From Sphingobium boeckii (GTDB taxonomy: Bacteria > Pseudomonadota > Alphaproteobacteria > Sphingomonadales > Sphingomonadaceae): a stretch of DNA of 64,000 nucleotides. The notes under the pieces were generated by a model. The model was not told the DNA's origin. It was given only the letters and a program-made list of their open reading frames with translations, and did not search any database. Both the position numbers and the translations under genes were made by a program. The stretch lies in contig NZ_JACIJC010000005.1 of NCBI RefSeq assembly GCF_014199215.1, positions 124,001-188,000 of the forward strand. The letters run 5' to 3'. Positions 59,637-64,000 of this stretch are shown one piece after another; position 1 is the stretch's first letter; every line of letters begins with the position of its first letter.

Positions 59637-60818
59637 TCAATCCAGCACCTTGAACGTCAGTCCCGCATTCCTCTCCAGCCGCGCTGCCAGCGCATCGCCC
59701 ATCGCGCTGGCGGGCGTCCAGATCCCGCCCGGTCCCTCCGGCACGTCGCGGACCAGGCACAGCGCGCTTTCGGCGATCATCTTGCTGGTGGAGCCATAGC
59801 CCGGATCGCGGTCTCCGGTGACGGCCAGCCGGATAACGCCGCCGCCGGGCATCTCTCCGGTGAAAAGAATGTCGTAAAAGCCGCTTTCGCGCTCCTCCTT
59901 GCTCGGGCCTTCGCCGGGTTCGGGCATCTTGTCGCCGCCGAACGGATTGATCTTTGCGATCGCCTCGGCCGCCGCGTGCGCCGCTTCGCCCAAAGTGGTG
60001 AACAGCATTTCATCATAGACGAAATCCTCGCCCCAGGCATGATCGAGCAGCGCGTTGGAGCGATGGACATTCTTGGTGTTGATCGGGGCCATGATGAACG
60101 GGACGGCCCAGACGCCCGCAGCGCGATCATATTCGGGAATGAGCCCGCTCGGCTGGGGCGGTCCGGCAAAGCCCGGCGTCAGCGCGAAGGGATCTTTCAG
60201 CAGCCGGACGATATCGAAATTCTTCGCTGCGGCGGCCATCGTCGCCTTCATGCTGGCGACCGTGCCGCCCGATGCGCCGCCCTGCATCTTGCGCACGCGC
60301 CCCTTCACCCGCGGGGCGGGCTTGCCGAATTTCTCCCGTGCCGCCTTCTGCAATTCATACACGCCCAGATCGAACGGGATGGAATCGAAACCGCAGGAAA
60401 AGACGATGCGCGCGCCGGATTTCTGCGCCGTGGCCTGGTGCGCGTCGATCATGGTGCGCATCCAGGCAGGCTCGCCGCACAGATCGACATAATCCGTGCC
60501 ATGCGCGGCACAAGCGGCGACCAGTTCATTGCCATAAAGCTGATAGGGGCCGACGGTGGTGAGGATCACCCTGGTCTGCGCCACCATGTGGGCGAGTGAA
60601 GCCGGATTTTCCGCGTCGGCTTCGATCAGCGGGATCGTGTTAGGCGCACCAATCTCTGCGCGGACTTTGGCGAGCTTGTCCTTGGAGCGCCCCGCCATCG
60701 CCCATTTCGGCGCATCCGGCCCGGCATGTTGGGTAGCGAGATATTCGGCAACGAGCCGCCCGGTAAAGCCCGAAGCACCATAGACGATGATGTCGTATTC
60801 GCGGGGAATGCTAGCCAT
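59637..60818 (-). CDS. Saccharopine dehydrogenase-like/trans-acting enoyl reductase family protein
   Basis: A 393-residue NAD(P)-binding protein. The N-terminal Rossmann motif is YDIIVYGASGFTGRLVAEYL, followed by AMAGRSKDKLAKVRAEIG and VILTTVGPYQLYGNELVAAC, which is typical of the saccharopine dehydrogenase-like/enoyl reductase group (mycobacterial Rv2449c-type). GTDYVDLCGEPAWMRTMID and FSCGFDSIPFDLGVYELQ also match. Start at 60818 (MASIPREY) has GGAGAG upstream. Substrate unknown; a lipid-related reduction is plausible. Confidence 0.88.
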   Translation of the reverse strand: MASIPREYDIIVYGASGFTGRLVAEYLATQHAGPDAPKWAMAGRSKDKLAKVRAEIGAPNTIPLIEADAENPASLAHMVAQTRVILTTVGPYQLYGNELVAACAAHGTDYVDLCGEPAWMRTMIDAHQATAQKSGARIVFSCGFDSIPFDLGVYELQKAAREKFGKPAPRVKGRVRKMQGGASGGTVASMKATMAAAAKNFDIVRLLKDPFALTPGFAGPPQPSGLIPEYDRAAGVWAVPFIMAPINTKNVHRSNALLDHAWGEDFVYDEMLFTTLGEAAHAAAEAIAKINPFGGDKMPEPGEGPSKEERESGFYDILFTGEMPGGGVIRLAVTGDRDPGYGSTSKMIAESALCLVRDVPEGPGGIWTPASAMGDALAARLERNAGLTFKVLD

Positions 60819-60967
60819 GGTGTCTCTCCTATTTTCAGGCAGAGTGCATGGACGGAGCGGGTTCGTCAAAGGGCGGAAAGCGCTCTAGATGCAGCGTGGT
60901 TGAACTCCGCCACCACAGGCGCTAAGTGGCGCGCTTGTATTCTCCTGACAGCTTGGCCGCCATATCC

Positions 60968-61531
60968 ATGTTTACCTTCCTGCTCGTCGTTCATGCCATC
61001 ATCGCCGCCGCGCTTGTCGCGGTGATTCTCATGCAGCGCTCCGAAGGCGGCGGGCTTGGCATGGGCGGGAGTCCCTCTGGGCTGATGTCCGCCCGCGGTG
61101 CCGCCGATTTCCTGACGCGGGCCACCACGGTGCTCGCGGCGCTGTTCGTGGCGATGTGCATCTTCCTGGCGGTTCTGGCGGCAACGCGCGGCGGATCGAC
61201 CACGCTGGACGATTCGCTGGTGGCTCCGGCCGGTGCACCGGCACCCGGCGGCGGCGCGCTGGCACCGGCGGCCATCCCCGTGCCGGCAACAAACGATCCG
61301 CTGGCGGGCGGCAATGCCGCTGCGCCCGTGACTGCGACGCCGGCACAGCAGGCCGTAGCACCCGCGGCGAAGGTCGAGAAGGCTCCCGCCACACGCAGCA
61401 ATCCGGACCCGGTCACCGCGACCAAGGCACCCGCCAGCAGCGGCAATGCTGCGGCAGCGCCCAAGCTCGCGCCGCCGCCCGTCGTGTCCACCACGCCGGC
61501 ACCTACGAACGGCGTGACCCCGCCGCAATAA
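60968..61531 (+). CDS. secG: Preprotein translocase subunit SecG
   Basis: SecG assists SecYE during export. Two membrane helices are visible (LLVVHAIIAAALVAVILMQR, residues about 4-23, and TTVLAALFVAMCIFLAVLAA, about 50-72) flanking the conserved QRSEGGGLGMGG and AADFLTRAT. The C-terminal 110 residues form a long Ala/Pro-rich tail (PAGAPAPGGGALAPAAIP), much longer than in E. coli SecG. ATG at 60968 (MFTFLLVVHA) is chosen. It precedes pyrG, a common order in alphaproteobacteria. Confidence 0.95.
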   Translation: MFTFLLVVHAIIAAALVAVILMQRSEGGGLGMGGSPSGLMSARGAADFLTRATTVLAALFVAMCIFLAVLAATRGGSTTLDDSLVAPAGAPAPGGGALAPAAIPVPATNDPLAGGNAAAPVTATPAQQAVAPAAKVEKAPATRSNPDPVTATKAPASSGNAAAAPKLAPPPVVSTTPAPTNGVTPPQ

Positions 61532-61560
61532 CAGCATATTCCGTGCGCCTTTTACGGGCT

Positions 61561-61580
61561 TGACGCACATTTTTGCGTCA
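61561..61580 (+). terminator. Hairpin between secG and pyrG
   Basis: A perfect 7-base stem TGACGCA / TGCGTCA with a T-rich loop (CATTTT), 29 bases after secG and 56 before pyrG. It could be a partial terminator or an attenuator; no T-run follows. Confidence 0.5.
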
Positions 61581-61636
61581 GGTCCGGATTCGTGCGCTTG
61601 CCGACAACACCAAAGCGAGGCTAAGCCTTTTCTCCC

Positions 61637-63271
61637 ATGGCGCGGTTCATTTTCATCACCGGCGGCGTGGTCTCCTCGCTTGGCAAAGGTCTCATGGCAG
61701 CATCGCTTGCTGCCTTGCTCCAGGCGCGTGGCTACACGGTCCGTATTCGCAAGTTCGATCCCTATCTGAACGTGGATCCGGGCACGATGTCGCCCTATCA
61801 GCATGGTGAGGTCTATGTGACCGATGATGGCGCGGAGACCGATCTGGATCTGGGCCATTATGAGCGCTTTACCGGCGTTCCAGGCCGCCAGACCGACAAT
61901 GTGACATCCGGCCGCATCTATCAGACGATCATCCAGAAGGAACGCCGGGGCGACTATCTGGGCGCGACCGTCCAGGTGATCCCGCATGTGACCGACGCGA
62001 TCAAGGAATTCGCGCGCAACGAGACGGACGATGTGGATTTCGTATTGTGCGAGATCGGCGGCACCGTCGGCGATATCGAATCGCTGCCGTTCATGGATGC
62101 GATCCGCCAACTCCGGAACGATCTGGGCCGGCTGATGAGCGTGTTCGTGCACGTTACGCTGGTGCCCTATATCGCGGCCGCGGGCGAATTGAAGACCAAG
62201 CCGACGCAGCATAGCGTGCGCGATCTGACCTCGCTGGGCATCCAGCCGGATGTGCTGGTCTGCCGGTGCGAGCGCGAGTTGCCCGAAAGCGACCGCGCAA
62301 AGATCGCCTTGTTCTGCAATGTGCCCAAGGAAGCCGTGATCCCCGCGCTGGACGCTAAATCCATCTATGGCGTGCCGTTGCAATATCATGCCGAGGGATT
62401 GGACGAAGCGGTGCTATCGGCCTTCGCAATCGATCCGGGCGACAAACCCAATTTGGCGCGCTGGGACGACATCATGGACCGGCTGCACAATCCCGAGGGC
62501 GAAGTGACGATCGGCGTGGTCGGCAAATATGTCGGGCTGGCGGATGCGTATAAGTCGCTCAATGAAGCGCTGGTGCATGGCGGCATCGCCAATCGGGTGA
62601 AGGTCAACGTCAAGTGGATCGACGCCGAACTGTTCGCGCAGGACGAGGCCGAAGTGGCTGCGGCGCTTGAGCCCATGGACGCGATCCTCGTGCCCGGCGG
62701 CTTTGGCGAACGCGGTAGCGAAGGCAAGATCGCCAGCGTGCGCTTCGCCCGCGAACGCAATGTGCCTTTCTTCGGCATCTGTCTGGGAATGCAGATGGCC
62801 TGCATCGAAGGTGCGCGGAACACGGCCGGGATTGCGGACGCCTCCACCACCGAATTCGGCCCCACGTCAGAGCCGGTCGTCGGCCTGATCACCGAATGGA
62901 TGACCGGCGAAGGCTTGCAGAAGCGCGAAGAGGGCGGCGATCTGGGCGGTACGATGCGGCTGGGTGCCTATGATGCCAAGCTGACGGGCAACAGCCATGT
63001 CGCGAGCATCTACGGCACCAATGACATCAGCGAGCGCCACCGTCATCGCTATGAAGTGAACGTGCATTACCGCGATCCGCTCGAAAAGGGTGGGCTGGTG
63101 TTCAGCGGCATGTCACCCGATGGCACGCTGCCGGAAATCGTGGAGCGGCCGGATCATCCCTGGTTCGTGGGCGTGCAATTCCATCCGGAACTCAAAAGCA
63201 AGCCCTTTGACCCGCATCCTTTGTTCGCAAGCTTCATCGAGGCGGCATTGAAGCAAAGCCGGCTGGTTTAA
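61637..63271 (+). CDS. pyrG: CTP synthase
   Basis: PyrG aminates UTP to CTP with glutamine or ammonia. The 544-residue protein has the synthase domain ([20 protein letters not shown] at the start, [40 protein letters not shown]) and the glutaminase domain ([20 protein letters not shown], the catalytic Cys in [14 protein letters not shown], and [16 protein letters not shown] with the His-Glu pair). Length and ends match the family. Confidence 0.98.
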   Translation: MARFIFITGGVVSSLGKGLMAASLAALLQARGYTVRIRKFDPYLNVDPGTMSPYQHGEVYVTDDGAETDLDLGHYERFTGVPGRQTDNVTSGRIYQTIIQKERRGDYLGATVQVIPHVTDAIKEFARNETDDVDFVLCEIGGTVGDIESLPFMDAIRQLRNDLGRLMSVFVHVTLVPYIAAAGELKTKPTQHSVRDLTSLGIQPDVLVCRCERELPESDRAKIALFCNVPKEAVIPALDAKSIYGVPLQYHAEGLDEAVLSAFAIDPGDKPNLARWDDIMDRLHNPEGEVTIGVVGKYVGLADAYKSLNEALVHGGIANRVKVNVKWIDAELFAQDEAEVAAALEPMDAILVPGGFGERGSEGKIASVRFARERNVPFFGICLGMQMACIEGARNTAGIADASTTEFGPTSEPVVGLITEWMTGEGLQKREEGGDLGGTMRLGAYDAKLTGNSHVASIYGTNDISERHRHRYEVNVHYRDPLEKGGLVFSGMSPDGTLPEIVERPDHPWFVGVQFHPELKSKPFDPHPLFASFIEAALKQSRLV

Positions 63272-63358
63272 GTTGTCGAACAGGAATTTTTAGGGACTAA
63301 GCTTTCACTTAATAGACCATCATTTTCGTTTGGGCGCGGGCTGATTGAGGGACGGACA

Positions 63359-64000
63359 ATGCTAAGAGAAAAGCTAATCGGATCGCTATTTGAAAATCAT
63401 ATCATCGGCACGCGCAATTTTTTTGATTTGGTGAAATTGGCCGCCGTCCGATCTGAGGGCATTGGCGATGCCTATAACAATCAGCTTGCCAGCAAACTGG
63501 TCACCGCAATTGCCAAACCAGGAAGCACTTTCTTAGATATTGGGGCTCATATCGGCTCAGTCGTTTCGGCAGCTCTGCGTCGGAAATCACTCAATGTGAT
63601 CGCCGTTGAGGCCATTCCGGCCAAGGCGGAGCGGCTTACAAAGAAATTTCCGATGGTCGAGGTTCATTGTTGCGCGCTGTCGGACACGGATGGCGAGGCT
63701 TCATTTTTCATTAACCTCAATGCCAGCGGGTTTAGCTCTCTCGCGCGCAACGGCACCAATGTGCAGGAGATCAAGGTTTCTTTGAAAAGGCTCGATCAAA
63801 TTGTTTCGGCCGATGATGTCGATATGATCAAAATCGACGTCGAGGGGGCTGAATTAGGCGTGCTTAAGGGCGGCGAGCATTTGCTCAAACGGTGTCGGCC
63901 GACTGTGATGTTCGAGAGCGGCCCCGAAGAAGTACTGGGGTTTACGAATGTAGCCATGTGGTCGTGGCTCAATGAGCACGATTACGCAGTTTTTGCGCCA
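63359..64000 (+). CDS. FkbM family methyltransferase, 3' end beyond the window
   Basis: The first 214 codons of a FkbM-type SAM-dependent methyltransferase, cut at the window edge. Evidence: GSTFLDIGAHIGSVVSAALR (SAM motif I), VIAVEAIPAKAERLTKKFP, and the FkbM signature MIKIDVEGAELGVLKGGEHL. The start ATG at 63359 (MLREKLIGSLFENH) was read by hand. Codon use is visibly AT-richer than pyrG, suggesting the beginning of an acquired surface-polysaccharide or similar region. Target unknown. Confidence 0.82.
   Translation, partial: MLREKLIGSLFENHIIGTRNFFDLVKLAAVRSEGIGDAYNNQLASKLVTAIAKPGSTFLDIGAHIGSVVSAALRRKSLNVIAVEAIPAKAERLTKKFPMVEVHCCALSDTDGEASFFINLNASGFSSLARNGTNVQEIKVSLKRLDQIVSADDVDMIKIDVEGAELGVLKGGEHLLKRCRPTVMFESGPEEVLGFTNVAMWSWLNEHDYAVFAP

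Noticed and set aside
60866-62389. A 507-codon minus-strand frame opposite secG and pyrG
   Set aside because: Low-complexity Arg/Gly/His-rich; opposite strand encodes SecG and CTP synthase.

Overview
The window is a stretch of chromosome from a GC-rich alphaproteobacterium, most likely of the order Sphingomonadales. The grounds are overall protein resemblance, split glyQ/glyS and gcvPA/gcvPB, pyruvate phosphate dikinase, a Caulobacter-type Tad/Cpa pilus cluster, an eukaryote/archaeal-like proS, a second cold-shock-linked IF-1, and abundant short palindromic repeats. I saw no rRNA, tRNA, CRISPR array, prophage or transposase. No base composition was computed; 'GC-rich' and 'AT-richer' are judgements by eye.

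Layout. 1-5.4 kb: partial GNAT acetyltransferase, hemF and trmL (minus), then the cytochrome bc1 operon petA-petB-petC followed by a decayed apt remnant and a MaoC hydratase. 5.4-11.4 kb (minus): NPP-type phosphodiesterase, ychF-pth-rplY, two tandem TraB/GumN paralogues. 11.6-17.8 kb (plus): glyQ, glyS, ppdK. 17.9-25 kb (minus): cpaA-cpaB-cpaC-cpaD-cpaE-tadB-tadC, with no cpaF ATPase gene. 25-30.5 kb: alpha/beta hydrolase, FAD oxidoreductase, YegP-type protein, rnhA-thrB-ispH, a lipoprotein. 30.5-35.4 kb: tandem glycine riboswitch and the glycine cleavage operon gcvT-gcvH-gcvPA-gcvPB, then a DUF938 methyltransferase. 36-42 kb: tag, YnfA, MpaB-like oxygenase, EamA transporter, proS, cyclophilin. 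41.2-43.8 kb: a sulfide/persulfide module (TauE/SafE exporter, rhodanese, BigR-type repressor, ETHE1-like dioxygenase) with an AT-rich palindromic operator. 43.8-49.7 kb: YciI, glpD, rnr, a membrane protein, cspA and an IF-1 paralogue. 49.8-59.6 kb: a signalling/stress region with a KaiC-like ATPase plus hybrid histidine kinase, host-attachment family protein, PHB-depolymerase-type esterase, two divergent genes that each carry a sigma-EcfG-like promoter, a double-PAS hybrid kinase and an HWE kinase. 59.6-64 kb: saccharopine dehydrogenase-like reductase, secG, pyrG and a partial FkbM methyltransferase.

The most unusual feature is a set of three short palindromic repeat families. Family A (about 70-75 nt; arms begin CCGTTTGT) and family B (CCCTCTCC...GGAGAGGG) lie not only between genes but also in frame inside essential genes: glyS carries one A and one B element, rnr one A, gcvPB one B. 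The arms are open in all six reading frames, so insertion can add a peptide without truncating the protein. This resembles the Rickettsia palindromic elements in principle, though the sequences look unrelated. Other points of note are an AT-richer, codon-atypical block inside glyS, the missing cpaF, the apt remnant and the paired EcfG-type promoters.
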